Below are positions 41,724 to 51,019 of a DNA stretch of 64,000 nucleotides, one piece after another. A model generated the notes under the pieces. The model ran no database searches. It was not told the DNA's origin and saw nothing but the letters and a program-made list of their open reading frames with translations. A program made the position numbers and the translations under genes. This DNA is from Bradyrhizobium manausense (GTDB lineage Bacteria > Pseudomonadota > Alphaproteobacteria > Rhizobiales > Xanthobacteraceae), in the NCBI RefSeq assembly GCF_018131105.1, contig NZ_JAFCJI010000001.1, forward strand, positions 2,046,001-2,110,000, given 5' to 3'. Position 1 is the stretch's first letter, and every line of letters begins with the position of its first letter.

Positions 41724-42947
41724 TTACGACGCCGCCCTTGACGCGTCCGCCGACAATCGCCCGAGCAACGACCGCGCCGTATCCGACGGCGACAGCGAGT
41801 CCACGCTGACCACGGGATCGCTACGCATCTCGTGCTTGCCGTTCGATGTGTGCTTCATCACCGCCGAGAGCCGGCGGGCGATCATGTGGGCCGTGCGGAA
41901 GTCCGTCTCGGCGAACACCACGATTACCGAGCCGTCCTTCTGCGCGGCGCCAAAGTCCATCTGCCGCATCAGGCGGCTGAGGATGCGGGCGGCATCGAGC
42001 TGTGCGCGGGGATTACCAGGGTCGAAGGCGAAGCGCGCCACCGAGAGACCGCCGCCGCGGGCGAGTGTCTGCTCGACCGCCTTGGAAAAATCGCGCGCGA
42101 AGGCGTCGACCGTCAGGAGACCGCTACGCGGATCGAGCCAGCCACCGGCATCGATCGAGCGCAGCGTGCGGCTCAGTTGCGCTTCCATCGCGTGCTGACG
42201 AATGAGCGGCAGCGCATTGGCTGCGACCTTGGCGGGCTCGCCCGCGATCAGTTCGAGATTGGGCAGATCATAGCTCTGGGTGAGCTGATGCGCGGTGACG
42301 ACCACTGGCAAATTGCGGAAGCGCGTATCCTCCGCGAGTACCGTGAGAAAGGCATCGGTAACGCGCGGGGTGAAACCGTCGGAGAGCACGACGCCGTCGA
42401 TGTCGCGGGTGTTGAGATGTTTTGCCGCGGCCTCGATCGAGAGCGCGCCGACGACGCCGGCGCGCTCGCCGAGCGCGACGGAGAGGGCAGGATAAGCCGC
42501 GCCGCGGCCAATCAGGAGCACGATGGCATCGCGTACCGGATCGGTCTCCGGGAGGGCGACCTTCGTCTCCGGCAGCCGGCGCAACACGGTGGCATGCAGG
42601 GTACGGACACGGATAGCGGCGCGCAGGCGCGCGATCAGGCGTTCGGCGGGGTTGCCGCGCGTGGCGAAGGGTAGGGCATTATGAGGCAGCGAACCCTGCG
42701 CATCGAGCGCGACCAGCGGCAGGTAGAGCGGTTGATCGGCGACTCTCTTTGCCAGCAGAGGGATATACGGCTCATGACCGCCGGACATCGCGGCGAGCAC
42801 GGCCGCCGGCTGCACCTGCTCGACGGCGCGCGCAGCACTCGCCCAATCGCTGTCGACGACTGGAAACAGACGGGCCTCGTCCAGCGCCGCGATGAAGGCG
42901 GGGCGCTCGGTGTTGGACACAAACAGAATCGGGCCCGCCTGGGACAT
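41724..42947 (-). CDS. Degenerate GGDEF-like protein
   Basis: 407 residues, no signal peptide. The N-terminal part reads like two receiver-type alpha/beta units (GPILFVSNTERPAFIAALDEA and AIVLLIGRGAAYPALSVALGERAGVVGAL). The C-terminal 150 residues keep a GGDEF-fold outline: WLDPRSGLLTVDAFARDFSKAV (normally DxLTGLxNR...F), RLMRQMDF (RxxDxxaR...GGDEF zone) and VIVVFAETDFRTAHMIARRL. The catalytic GGDEF is replaced by AQKDGS, so diguanylate cyclase activity is unlikely. Start 42947 is uncertain; TTG 42968 is possible. The role may be c-di-GMP-independent signalling. Confidence 0.65.
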   Translation of the reverse strand: MSQAGPILFVSNTERPAFIAALDEARLFPVVDSDWASAARAVEQVQPAAVLAAMSGGHEPYIPLLAKRVADQPLYLPLVALDAQGSLPHNALPFATRGNPAERLIARLRAAIRVRTLHATVLRRLPETKVALPETDPVRDAIVLLIGRGAAYPALSVALGERAGVVGALSIEAAAKHLNTRDIDGVVLSDGFTPRVTDAFLTVLAEDTRFRNLPVVVTAHQLTQSYDLPNLELIAGEPAKVAANALPLIRQHAMEAQLSRTLRSIDAGGWLDPRSGLLTVDAFARDFSKAVEQTLARGGGLSVARFAFDPGNPRAQLDAARILSRLMRQMDFGAAQKDGSVIVVFAETDFRTAHMIARRLSAVMKHTSNGKHEMRSDPVVSVDSLSPSDTARSLLGRLSADASRAAS

Positions 42948-43032
42948 CAGGAAACTCTGATCACGCAATCGATGCTGCGCAATCTAGTCCGGTTGCCTTA
43001 ATGCAGCGTCAATGCTTCAGGTGAAACTGCGC

Positions 43033-44535
43033 CTAGACCGGGCCCGAGCGGTCGCGAAAAGCCTCGACCATCAAGGGGTTAAGGCCTAGTTCGCTCAGCG
43101 CCTCACGGGCGCGGGCATTGTCCTGGGCCCGCCCCGCCAGGCGGTGGCCGGAGAGCCGGTCGGGTAGTGCCGTGAGCAGCGCGCCCTGGCCGAGCCGGCG
43201 CGCCCATTCCTGTAGGTCGTTGGAGAGGAAGCGATAGCCGCCGACGGCCATGATGCCGGAGGGCGGCGCGGTGATGCAGATCGCGCCGTTGGCCCGGTCG
43301 ATCCGCGCGGCGTAGCCGGTATCGACATAGTCACGTGGAGGCTGCGCCATCAGCGTCTCGCCGACCGGCTGCGGCGGCGCATAGGCTGCGATCGGCACCA
43401 TCGGGCCGCGCAGGCCGAGCGTACCCTTCTGCGTCAGCATGATCTCGCCGGCGATCGAAGAGCCGGACTGCTCGCGCGGGGCGCCGTGCGGTCCCGGCAT
43501 CACCGCCACAGGCGCGCCGTCCTCGCCGCGCCTGGCGCCGAACAGGCCAGCCTCGCCGAACAGGTAGACGTCGGTGAGCGGCGCATGCGGTGCGATCCAG
43601 GCTTCGCTCGCGGCGACCTGCTCCGGCGCGCGCCAGAGCCCGACGACGTTGCGCAACGTCGGCATCCGTGCCGCCAGACCTGTATCGCCGAGCCGTAGCG
43701 CGAGCTGGGCCGGCGCAATCAGGACGTCGCATTCGTGCTCGTTGATCTGCTGCTCCAGCACCTCGCTCTCGAACGGGTGATGCAGCGCCAGCGTGCCGCC
43801 GCAGAGCAGCCACACCGCAAGCGAGGAGGCGAGCCCCGCGAACGACATCGGCGCGAACGCCGCCATCACGGTCGAGCCCTGCTGGATGTCAGCCTCCAGC
43901 GACATCGCAAGCCCGCCCGCGATCAGGCTGAAATGCGGCCTCGGCACCGGACGAAAGCCTTCCGCGGTGACATCGAAGGAGATCATCGCCGCCTTGCGGC
44001 CGTCCTGGATCACGGCGCGCGTGGCGCCGGGCGGGCGCGCCAGCACATCGTCGAGCGAGGCCATGCCTTCGGGCAAATCAGCACCGAAGCCGAAGACGTG
44101 GCGAATCGAAAAGGCCTCGGCGGCAGCGTGCATCGTGAGGTCGGCATAGCTGACGCCATCGACCTTGCTCATGGAAACGATGGCGCGCGCCGCGGTGCGG
44201 TTGAGCGCAGCCGCGAGTTCCGCCTGCCGCCACAACAGCGGCAGCACCGCGACCACGAGGCCGGCGCGATGGGCGGCCAGCACCGTCAGCACGAACTCGA
44301 CTGTTGCGGGCAACTGGATCGCGATCACCGAATTGGCCGGCAGGCCCGATTCGACGAAATGCGCGGAGAGCGCCTCGATGGCGGTGTCGGCTTCGGCATA
44401 GGTCAGCCGCCGCGGCTGGTGCCCGGTGATGCGGGATTTGTTGAGGGGATCGAGCAGAGCGCGCGCGTGCGGCTGCCGCATCAGCGTCCGCTGGAACAGC
44501 GTGTCGAGCGTCGGCGATACGGCTGGCTGGTTCAC
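43033..44535 (-). CDS. Degenerate adenylate-forming (AMP-binding) enzyme homologue
   Basis: 500 residues from GTG 44535. The fold is that of acyl-CoA synthetases: RRLTYAEADTAIEALSAHFVESGLPANSVIAIQLPATVEFVLTVLAAHRAG early, then FAPMSFAGLASSLAVWLLCGGTL and VYLFGEAGLFGARR. However, the phosphate-binding loop (usually S/TSGTTGxPK) is replaced by ISFDVTAEGFRPVPRPH, the YGxTE motif is weak, and no PxxxxGK near the C-terminus is seen. Catalysis of adenylation is therefore doubtful. It begins just after the stop of the solute-binding protein gene and may be translated with it. Confidence 0.75.
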   Translation of the reverse strand: MNQPAVSPTLDTLFQRTLMRQPHARALLDPLNKSRITGHQPRRLTYAEADTAIEALSAHFVESGLPANSVIAIQLPATVEFVLTVLAAHRAGLVVAVLPLLWRQAELAAALNRTAARAIVSMSKVDGVSYADLTMHAAAEAFSIRHVFGFGADLPEGMASLDDVLARPPGATRAVIQDGRKAAMISFDVTAEGFRPVPRPHFSLIAGGLAMSLEADIQQGSTVMAAFAPMSFAGLASSLAVWLLCGGTLALHHPFESEVLEQQINEHECDVLIAPAQLALRLGDTGLAARMPTLRNVVGLWRAPEQVAASEAWIAPHAPLTDVYLFGEAGLFGARRGEDGAPVAVMPGPHGAPREQSGSSIAGEIMLTQKGTLGLRGPMVPIAAYAPPQPVGETLMAQPPRDYVDTGYAARIDRANGAICITAPPSGIMAVGGYRFLSNDLQEWARRLGQGALLTALPDRLSGHRLAGRAQDNARAREALSELGLNPLMVEAFRDRSGPV

Positions 44536-44539
44536 GGCG

Positions 44540-46411
44540 TCACTTCGCTGGACTGGCTTGAGGCACACCCTTCGCCCACCACGTCTCCGGCAGGTAGCCC
44601 GAGAGTGCGGTGGTCGATGGTCGTTCTATCCGATTCCAGCGCGCGATCCATTGCTCGGATACGTTAAACAGTGGGATTGTGTAGAAGCCCGCGATCAAGG
44701 CGCGGTCGAGCGCCCGCACGGCGTCGACAAAATCCGTATGATCACGGGCCTCCAGCAGGGCCTTGATCATGGCATCGATCGCGGGATCCCTGGCGCCCAT
44801 GTAGTTGCGCGTGCCCGGATTGTCCGCCGCCGCGCTGCCCCAATAGAAATACTGCTCGTTGCCGGGCGAAAGCGACTGATCCCAGCGGTTCTGAATCATG
44901 TCGAACTCGTAGGCAAGCCGGCGTTGGTCGAACTGCACGGGATCGACCGCGCGCACGCTCGCATCGATGCCGGCGCGCTTGACGTCGCGCTGGAACGCGA
45001 GCGCGACGCGTTCCTGGTCGCGGGTGGTCACGAGCATCTCGAAGGCGAAGGGCGCTTTCGTCGCGCGGTTGCGCAGCACAGTGCCGTCAAGACTGTAGCC
45101 GGCATCCGACAGCAGCTTGAGCGCCGCGCGCAACGTGGTCCGGTCGCGGCCCGAGCCGTCGGTCACGGGCAGACGATAGCTGCCATCCATGATGTCTTCC
45201 GGGATCTGCGCGGCAAAGGGTTTCAACAGCTCGCGCTCGCGCGCATCCGCAGGGCGCGCATAGGCCGACAGGTCTGAACCCGCGAAATAGCCGGCCACCC
45301 GCGAATAGAGCGAGAAGAAATAGTTGCGGTTGACCAGCTCGAAATCGAACAGCAGCGTCAGCGCCCGGCGCACGCGGATGTCGGCGAATACAGGACGCCT
45401 TGTGTTGAACACCAGGAATTCCGAGGGCTGCGGCGTGCCGGGCTTGAACGTGTCGCGGATCACCTCGCCGCTCTTGGCGGCGGGAAAATCGTAACCCTCG
45501 TGCCAGCGCAGCGGCTCGTTCTCAACGCGGAAATCATAGAGGCCGCGCTTGAAGGCTTCGAACTGGCCGTTGGCCTCGCGATAATAGTCGAGCCGGATCT
45601 CGTCGAAATTGAACAGCCCGCGATTGACCGGCAGGTCGCGGCCCCAATAATCGGGATTGCGCGTCAGCGTCACGCTGGCGCCGGGCTTCACGGCCGTGAC
45701 GCGGTAGGGGCCCGAGGCGATCGGTCCCGATAGCGTTGTCTCCTCGAAGGTTGCGACATCGACGGCGTGCTTCGGCAGGATCGGCATCAGGCCGAGGATC
45801 AGCGGCAACTCGCGGTCGTCGGCGCCTGCGAGATCGAAGCGGACAGTGAGGGGATCGGGTGCCTCGGCCTTGGCGACCTTGGCGTAATATTGCCGGAGGT
45901 TGGGACGGCCATGGTCGCGCAGCAACTGCCAGGAGAACAGCACGTCCTCGGCAGCGACCGGCTTGCCGTCGGAGAAGCGCGCGCGGGGGTCGAGATGGAA
46001 GGTGACGTAGCTCCGTTCATCATTCGTCTCGACGGTCTTGGCGAGCAGGCCGTAGAGCGTGAACGGCTCGTTCTGGCCGCGCGCCAGCAGACTCTCGACC
46101 ACGTAGGCGCGGATCGGCTGCACGGCCAATCCCTTCACGATGAACGGATTGAGGCTGTCGAACGTGCCGAGAATCCCCCAGGTCAGCCGGCCGCCCTTGG
46201 GGGCATCCGGGTTGGCATAGGGCATGTGGGTGAAATCGGCCGGCAGCGCCGGCTTGCCATGCATGGCGATCGCATGGGCTTCCTCGGCGTGCGAACCGCA
46301 GACCGACATTCCCGCGCCGAGGGCCGAGAGTGCAAGGGTTAAGGCGAGACTGCAAAGGCGGGTAAAGCTGCGGACGCGTGGGCCCTCGAGCAGGCGCTGG
46401 AACATGAACAT
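44540..46411 (-). CDS. Family 5 extracellular solute-binding protein (YejA-like, peptide type)
   Basis: 623 residues with a signal peptide (LCSLALTLALSALGAGMSVCGSHA, cleavage near 42). The mature protein begins with the YejA-like start HAIAMHGKPALPADFTHMPYANPDAPKGGRLTWGILGTFDSLNPF, then FHLDPRARFSDGKPVAAEDVLFSW, GPYRV, LTRNPDYWG and FNTRRPVFADIRVRRAL, all standard for oligopeptide-binding proteins. Permease and ATPase genes are absent nearby; only the adenylate-forming homologue is coupled to it. The ligand is probably a peptide or peptide-like molecule. Start is 46411 or, two codons later, 46405. Confidence 0.88.
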   Translation of the reverse strand: MFMFQRLLEGPRVRSFTRLCSLALTLALSALGAGMSVCGSHAEEAHAIAMHGKPALPADFTHMPYANPDAPKGGRLTWGILGTFDSLNPFIVKGLAVQPIRAYVVESLLARGQNEPFTLYGLLAKTVETNDERSYVTFHLDPRARFSDGKPVAAEDVLFSWQLLRDHGRPNLRQYYAKVAKAEAPDPLTVRFDLAGADDRELPLILGLMPILPKHAVDVATFEETTLSGPIASGPYRVTAVKPGASVTLTRNPDYWGRDLPVNRGLFNFDEIRLDYYREANGQFEAFKRGLYDFRVENEPLRWHEGYDFPAAKSGEVIRDTFKPGTPQPSEFLVFNTRRPVFADIRVRRALTLLFDFELVNRNYFFSLYSRVAGYFAGSDLSAYARPADARERELLKPFAAQIPEDIMDGSYRLPVTDGSGRDRTTLRAALKLLSDAGYSLDGTVLRNRATKAPFAFEMLVTTRDQERVALAFQRDVKRAGIDASVRAVDPVQFDQRRLAYEFDMIQNRWDQSLSPGNEQYFYWGSAAADNPGTRNYMGARDPAIDAMIKALLEARDHTDFVDAVRALDRALIAGFYTIPLFNVSEQWIARWNRIERPSTTALSGYLPETWWAKGVPQASPAK

Positions 46412-46670
46412 TCGGACACGTTGATTCGAGGGCGGCGGCAGACCCGAATCTTATCACAGGGATTTCACTGGGTGCCCGTCCGGTGGCGGCCAAAGACGCT
46501 TGTCGGCATTGATCTTTCCGTCGACCACGTTAAGAAGGCACGCAATCGCAAGAGCGCCGAGCCCGTCACTGATCTGCCTCAATTGACGGGGAGAGAGCCG
46601 CGCCCAAGGCGGCTTGGTTCGGTGCTTCGGAGCGGTTCGGGCACTTCCCGTTCAGAAAGGGTTTTCTGCA

Positions 46671-47474
46671 ATGAATTTCCGTTATTTGGCCGCGTCCGTG
46701 CGGCCGCGCGGGCGACTTCTCGCCCTGTTGACGGCGACGGCATTGGTTATCCCGTTTGCCGCCGAGGCCCAGGCGCCGGCCCCGGGCGCGCCGAAGGTTG
46801 CCCCCAAAGCCGCTCCGAAGGCCGCCCCCAAGGCTCCGGCCCCCGCGCCGGCTCCCCAGGCCCAGCAGGCTCCGGCCCAGCCGGGTGCTCCGGCGGCGGG
46901 CGCCCAGCCCGCGGATCAGCAGATCCAGCTGATCTACGCGCCCTGGACCAAGTTCTGCCTCAAGGGCCAGGACGCCAACGCCAAGCAGGTCTGCTTCACC
47001 GGCAAGGACGGGCGTATCGAATCGGGCCAGCCGGTCATCGCGGCCGTGATCATCGAGCCGGAAGGCGAGCCCAAGAAGATCCTGCGCGTGACGCTGCCGC
47101 TCGGCATGCAGCTCGTGCACGGGACCCGCATCATCGTCGACAACAACCCGCCGCTGCAGAGCCCGTACGTGATCTGCTTCCAGAACGGCTGCATGTCGGA
47201 CTACGAGGCAACGCCCGAGCTCATCGCAAACTTGAAGAAGGGCCAGAATCTCGTTGTCCAGGCGATCAACGCCAATGGTCAGCCGCTGACCCTGCCGCTG
47301 CCGCTCACTGGCGAATTCCAGAAGGCCTATGACGGTCCGCCGACCGATCCCAAGGTGTTCGAGGAAACCCAGAAGAAGCTCCAGGAAGAGCTTCAGAAGA
47401 AGGCCGAAGAGCAGCGCAAGAAGCTCGAGCAGAGCGGCGCTGCGCCTGGCGCGCCTCCGGCCGCTCAGAAGTAA
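46671..47474 (+). CDS. Invasion-associated locus B (IalB) family protein
   Basis: 267 residues with a signal peptide (RLLALLTATALVIPFAAEAQA, cleavage near 35), a Pro/Ala/Lys-rich linker with APKAAPKA repeats, and an IalB-like domain (about 85-210): IYAPWTKFCLKG, KQVCFTGKDGR, RVTLPLGMQLVHGTRIIVDN, PYVICFQNGCMSDYEA. The four cysteines match the family. The last 50 residues are a charged helix (EETQKKLQEELQKKAEEQRKK). IalB was named in Bartonella; in rhizobia these are periplasmic proteins of unclear role. The ATG at 46671 has AAAGG upstream; a strong terminator follows. Confidence 0.88.
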   Translation: MNFRYLAASVRPRGRLLALLTATALVIPFAAEAQAPAPGAPKVAPKAAPKAAPKAPAPAPAPQAQQAPAQPGAPAAGAQPADQQIQLIYAPWTKFCLKGQDANAKQVCFTGKDGRIESGQPVIAAVIIEPEGEPKKILRVTLPLGMQLVHGTRIIVDNNPPLQSPYVICFQNGCMSDYEATPELIANLKKGQNLVVQAINANGQPLTLPLPLTGEFQKAYDGPPTDPKVFEETQKKLQEELQKKAEEQRKKLEQSGAAPGAPPAAQK

Positions 47475-47496
47475 TCGGGTTCAAATCCCTGATATG

Positions 47497-47526
47497 AAAA
47501 AGGCGCCCCGATCGGGCGCCTTTTTT
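47497..47526 (+). terminator. Intrinsic terminator after the IalB-family gene
   Basis: AAAAA, GGCGCCC, loop CGATC, GGGCGCC, TTTTTT. A strong GC stem with a six-T tail 22 bases after the stop. The A run on the left means it may also act on the minus strand, after hspQ. Confidence 0.93.
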
Positions 47527-47571
47527 GCTGGCCGGTTGATGGTGGTGAACTCAGGTCAACGGAAGCATGAC

Positions 47572-47904
47572 CTAGTTCAGCGACGGATTGCGCGGACGGT
47601 AGCCGCCATCCTTGTTCTTGATGAAGATCTCAGTGACCTGCGAATGGCGGATCGGCTCGCCGGACTCGTCGGGCAGCAGGTTCTGCTCGGACACATAGGC
47701 GACGTACTCGGATTCCGCATTCTCCGCGAGCAGGTGGTAGAACGGCTGGTCCTTGTGGGGCCGCACCTCCTCGGGGATCGACAGCCACCACTCCTCGGTG
47801 TTGTTGAATTCCGGATCGATGTCGAAGATCACCCCCCGGAACGAGAAAATCCGGTGGCGCACGACCTGTCCGATCTGGAATTTGGCTGTCCGCGCTTTAA
47901 TCAT
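47572..47904 (-). CDS. hspQ: Heat shock protein HspQ (hemimethylated-DNA-binding YccV family)
   Basis: 110 residues. Characteristic stretches are AKFQIGQVVRHRIFSFRGVIFDIDPEFNN, EEWWLSIPE, KDQPFYHLLAE, YVAYVSEQNLL and SGEPIRH. In enterobacteria HspQ is a heat-induced factor that influences DnaA stability and acts as a Lon specificity-enhancing factor. Length and motifs fit the family. It is convergent with the IalB gene; a heat-shock promoter was not identified by eye. Confidence 0.92.
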   Translation of the reverse strand: MIKARTAKFQIGQVVRHRIFSFRGVIFDIDPEFNNTEEWWLSIPEEVRPHKDQPFYHLLAENAESEYVAYVSEQNLLPDESGEPIRHSQVTEIFIKNKDGGYRPRNPSLN

Positions 47905-48010
47905 CCTCCGTCGATAGACCAGGATTGTGGCCGATGCTAGTGCCCTGATCCGGAATTAACCCGCCGCTGCGGGACAGATAGCTCCCAGATCCTCAGAAAA
48001 CACTTCATCA

Positions 48011-48964
48011 ATGATCGATATCCTCAATCTGGCGCTACCTTATTTCGGCTTGATCTTCGTCGGTTTCGCCTGCGGCAAGGCCAGGTCGCTGCCGGAATCA
48101 GGCCTCGCCTGGATGAACTTCTTCCTCCTCTACGTGTCGCTCCCGGCGCTGCTGTTCGCGATCATGTCGAAGACGCCGTTTTCGGAATTGAACAACCCGC
48201 CGTTCCTGATCGCGACGACGCTGTCGACGGTAGCGGCGTTCACCATCGCGCTGGTGGTTGGCAAGGTGCTGGGCGGACTGACGCTGCGTGAAGCGACGCT
48301 CGCGGGCCTGTCCGGCGGCTACGGCAATATCGGGTACATGGGGCCGGGGCTGGCGCTCGCGGTGCTCGGGGCGAAGGCGGCGGCGCCGACCGCGCTGATC
48401 TTCTGCTGCGACAGTATTTTCCTGTTCACCATCGTGCCGCTGCTGATCGAACTGTCGGATCGCGATCATCCCTCGATCGTGCATGCCTTCGGCGTCGTGC
48501 TGAAACAGATCGTGCTCAACCCGCTGATCATGTCGGCCTGCTTTGGCGCAGCCGTGGCCGCGCTCCATATCGAGCTGCCGGTCGCGCTCGACCGCACCAT
48601 CACCTTCCTCCAGAACGCGGCCGCGCCGACCGCGCTGTTCGTGCTCGGCGTGACCGTGGCGTTACGGCCGTTCGATCGTGTGCCCTGGGAGGTGCCTGGT
48701 GTGATCGCGGTCAAGCTTCTGGTCCACCCGCTCGCAGCGTTCGGCCTGATGCTTGCGTTCGGGCCGTTCGCTCAGCCCTGGGCCGCCACGGCGATCCTGA
48801 TGGCCTCGCTGCCGCCGGCACTCAATGTGTTCGTGATCGCGCGTCAGAACGATGCCTGGATCGAATCCGCCTCTGTCGCCGTGCTGCTCGGCACGTTTGC
48901 GTCCGTGGTCACGCTGACCACCGTGATGTGGTTGCTCCAGACTGGTCGGCTCGTGTTTCCGTAG
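48011..48964 (+). CDS. AEC (auxin efflux carrier) family transporter
   Basis: 317 residues, about ten hydrophobic segments over the whole length and no soluble domain. The start DILNLALPYFGLIFVGFACGK and the second-half repeat VLKQIVLNPLIMSACFGAAVAAL with GVTVALRPF and MLAFGPFAQPWAATAILMASLPPALNVFVIARQ are typical of bacterial AEC carriers, which export or import organic acids such as malate. The substrate is unknown. It ends four bases from the convergent hydroxylase gene. Confidence 0.85.
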   Translation: MIDILNLALPYFGLIFVGFACGKARSLPESGLAWMNFFLLYVSLPALLFAIMSKTPFSELNNPPFLIATTLSTVAAFTIALVVGKVLGGLTLREATLAGLSGGYGNIGYMGPGLALAVLGAKAAAPTALIFCCDSIFLFTIVPLLIELSDRDHPSIVHAFGVVLKQIVLNPLIMSACFGAAVAALHIELPVALDRTITFLQNAAAPTALFVLGVTVALRPFDRVPWEVPGVIAVKLLVHPLAAFGLMLAFGPFAQPWAATAILMASLPPALNVFVIARQNDAWIESASVAVLLGTFASVVTLTTVMWLLQTGRLVFP

Positions 48965-48968
48965 ACGC

Positions 48969-50153
48969 TTATCGCCGCCACGTCGGCGTCAGCCCCTCGC
49001 GCATGGCAAGGCGCCGAAGTGGGCCGATGGCGCCGAGCAGATGCATGCCGACGGCGCGGACCGGCTGGAGCGGCAGGAAGTCGTTGAGCAGCGAGCGATT
49101 GGCCACGTCGATCACAAAGGTTCGGCTCAAAATGTCCGGGCGCCGCGCACGGTCGTAGCGCTTGAGTACGTCGTCGGCGCCGGGATCCTGCCCCGATGCG
49201 ATGGCGTCGCCGGCGAGCCTGCCGATGTCGGCGGCATCGCGCAGACCGAGGTTGAGGCCTTGGGCGCCGATCGGCGGAACCACATGGGCGGCTTCACCGA
49301 CCAGCGCGATCCGGTCACGCGCAAAGGACTGCGGCCGTTCGATCGCCAGCGGGAATAAATTGCGGCCTGGTTCGACCGTCATCCGGCCGAGGATGGAATG
49401 CGACTGCTTCTCGATCGCGACGGAGAGCTCTTCGTCGCTCAAGCCACGAAGCCGTTCGGCCTCGGCCGGCGCCGAGACCCAGACGACACTGGAGCGTTCG
49501 CCGGGCAGGGGCACGAACACGCAGGGACCGTGCGGCGTGTGGAACTCGGTCGAGATATTCCGGTGCGGTCTGATATGCCTGACATTGAAGGTCAGCGCCG
49601 TCTGCGTCAGGTCACGCCGTGTCACCGCGATGCCGGCGGCCTCCCGGCACAGCGAGTGCCGGCCGTCGGCGCCGACCACGAGCCGGGCCGAGAGGAATTG
49701 CGCGGAGGTCGTACGGATCGCGACATCGTCGGTCTCGGTGACGACGCTGTCGGCCTCGTCGTCGAAGCGGACGAGATCGGGGAGCTCGGCCGCGCGCGCT
49801 TCCAGCGCCAGCATCAGCGAGCGGTTGTCGATGTTGTAGCCAAAGGCCTCGCGCCCGATCTCGTGGCAGGAGAACCTGACCTCCGGCGCCCGGAACAGCC
49901 GGCCGGTATCGTCGACGAGGCGCATCACCTCGAGGGCCGCCGCCTTGTCCTTGCAGCGCGACCAGACGTCGAGGCTTTCCAGAAGATCGACGGAGGCGCC
50001 CAGCAGCGCGGTGGTCCTGTTGTCGGCATAGGGCAGGTGCCGCGCCACCAGCGCCGTCCGCGCGCCAGCCTGCGCCAAGGCAATTCCGGCCGCAAGGCCT
50101 GCCGGTCCGCCGCCGATAACGCTTACGTCAAAGTGTGTCGAAGCATCTGTCAT
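48969..50153 (-). CDS. FAD-dependent UbiH/UbiF/COQ6-family hydroxylase
   Basis: 394 residues. The dinucleotide-binding motif VSVIGGGPAGLAAGIALAQAGAR opens the protein. The family motif LVVGADGRHSLCREAAGI (DG) lies near residue 160 and the second FAD motif RIALVGEAAHVVPPIGAQGLNLGLRDA near 290. These enzymes hydroxylate the ubiquinone ring. Alphaproteobacteria use different sets (UbiL, UbiM, UbiH), so the position of hydroxylation is not assigned. It diverges from the phosphatidylcholine synthase gene. Confidence 0.87.
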   Translation of the reverse strand: MTDASTHFDVSVIGGGPAGLAAGIALAQAGARTALVARHLPYADNRTTALLGASVDLLESLDVWSRCKDKAAALEVMRLVDDTGRLFRAPEVRFSCHEIGREAFGYNIDNRSLMLALEARAAELPDLVRFDDEADSVVTETDDVAIRTTSAQFLSARLVVGADGRHSLCREAAGIAVTRRDLTQTALTFNVRHIRPHRNISTEFHTPHGPCVFVPLPGERSSVVWVSAPAEAERLRGLSDEELSVAIEKQSHSILGRMTVEPGRNLFPLAIERPQSFARDRIALVGEAAHVVPPIGAQGLNLGLRDAADIGRLAGDAIASGQDPGADDVLKRYDRARRPDILSRTFVIDVANRSLLNDFLPLQPVRAVGMHLLGAIGPLRRLAMREGLTPTWRR

Positions 50154-50281
50154 GCAGCGACATTTGACACGCCCTGCGGCAAATTCAAGCCCACCTGTTT
50201 TGCCTGATTTTATGACGAATTGCGCGGCGCAATGCCGCGCCGGCGGATGTGCAAACCCGTCCCGTTCTGGTAGCAGAAGCC

Positions 50282-51019
50282 ATGGAAACTCAAATGGACA
50301 GCCAAGGGGATTCCCTCAAGCCGACGCCCGTGATCCGTGCCGCGGCGTTTTCGGTGCACGTCTTCACCGCTTTCGGCGCGGCGATTGCACTGCTGGCGAT
50401 GCTGGAGGCCGTGCGCGAGCACTGGGCGGCGATGTTCGGATGGCTGGGTGTTGCACTCGTCATCGATGCGGTCGACGGGCCGATCGCGCGCCGGCTCGAC
50501 GTCAAGAACGTGCAGCCGAACTGGTCGGGCGACGTGCTTGATCTCGTGGTCGACTTCGTCACCTATGTCTTTGTGCCGGCCTATGCGATCGTGGCGAGCG
50601 GCATGCTGCTGCCGGTGGCGGCGCCTTTGCTCGGCATCGCCATCATCGTCACCAGCGCGCTCTACTTCGCCGATCTGCGCATGAAGGCGGACGACAATCA
50701 TTTCCGTGGATTTCCGGCGCTATGGAATGCGGCCGCGTTCTATCTGTTCCTGCTGCACTGGCCGCCGCTGTCGTCGACCCTGCTGGTCACGGCCCTGGTG
50801 GTGCTGACCTTCGTGCCGTTCCACGTGCTGCATCCGGTCCGCGTCGTGCGGCTGCGATGGCTGACGATGTCGCTGATCGCGCTGTGGGCCGTGCTCGGGC
50901 TGTATGCGCTGGAGATGGATTTTCACGTCGGCACCGGCGTGACGATTGCGCTCTGTGCGATCGCGCTCTGGATCGCGTTCAGCGACGCATTGATCCGCTT
51001 TGCAAGGTCCTTCGCATGA
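50282..51019 (+). CDS. pcs: Phosphatidylcholine synthase (CDP-diacylglycerol--choline phosphatidyltransferase)
   Basis: 245 residues, six to eight membrane helices. The CDP-alcohol phosphotransferase motif is visible as DAVDGPIARRLDVKNVQPNWSGDVLDLVVDF in order DG..AR...G...D...D. Length, the WSGDVLDLVVDFVTYVFVPAYA context and PFHVLHPVRVVRLR fit bacterial Pcs, which makes phosphatidylcholine from choline in rhizobia and is relevant to symbiosis. Start 50282 is chosen; 50297 is possible. The stop overlaps the terC start as ATGA. Confidence 0.88.
   Translation: METQMDSQGDSLKPTPVIRAAAFSVHVFTAFGAAIALLAMLEAVREHWAAMFGWLGVALVIDAVDGPIARRLDVKNVQPNWSGDVLDLVVDFVTYVFVPAYAIVASGMLLPVAAPLLGIAIIVTSALYFADLRMKADDNHFRGFPALWNAAAFYLFLLHWPPLSSTLLVTALVVLTFVPFHVLHPVRVVRLRWLTMSLIALWAVLGLYALEMDFHVGTGVTIALCAIALWIAFSDALIRFARSFA

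Noticed and set aside
46421..47332. 303-codon plus-strand frame overlapping the IalB-family gene
   Set aside because: Shadow frame; the frame at 46671-47474 has a signal peptide, IalB motifs and a following terminator.
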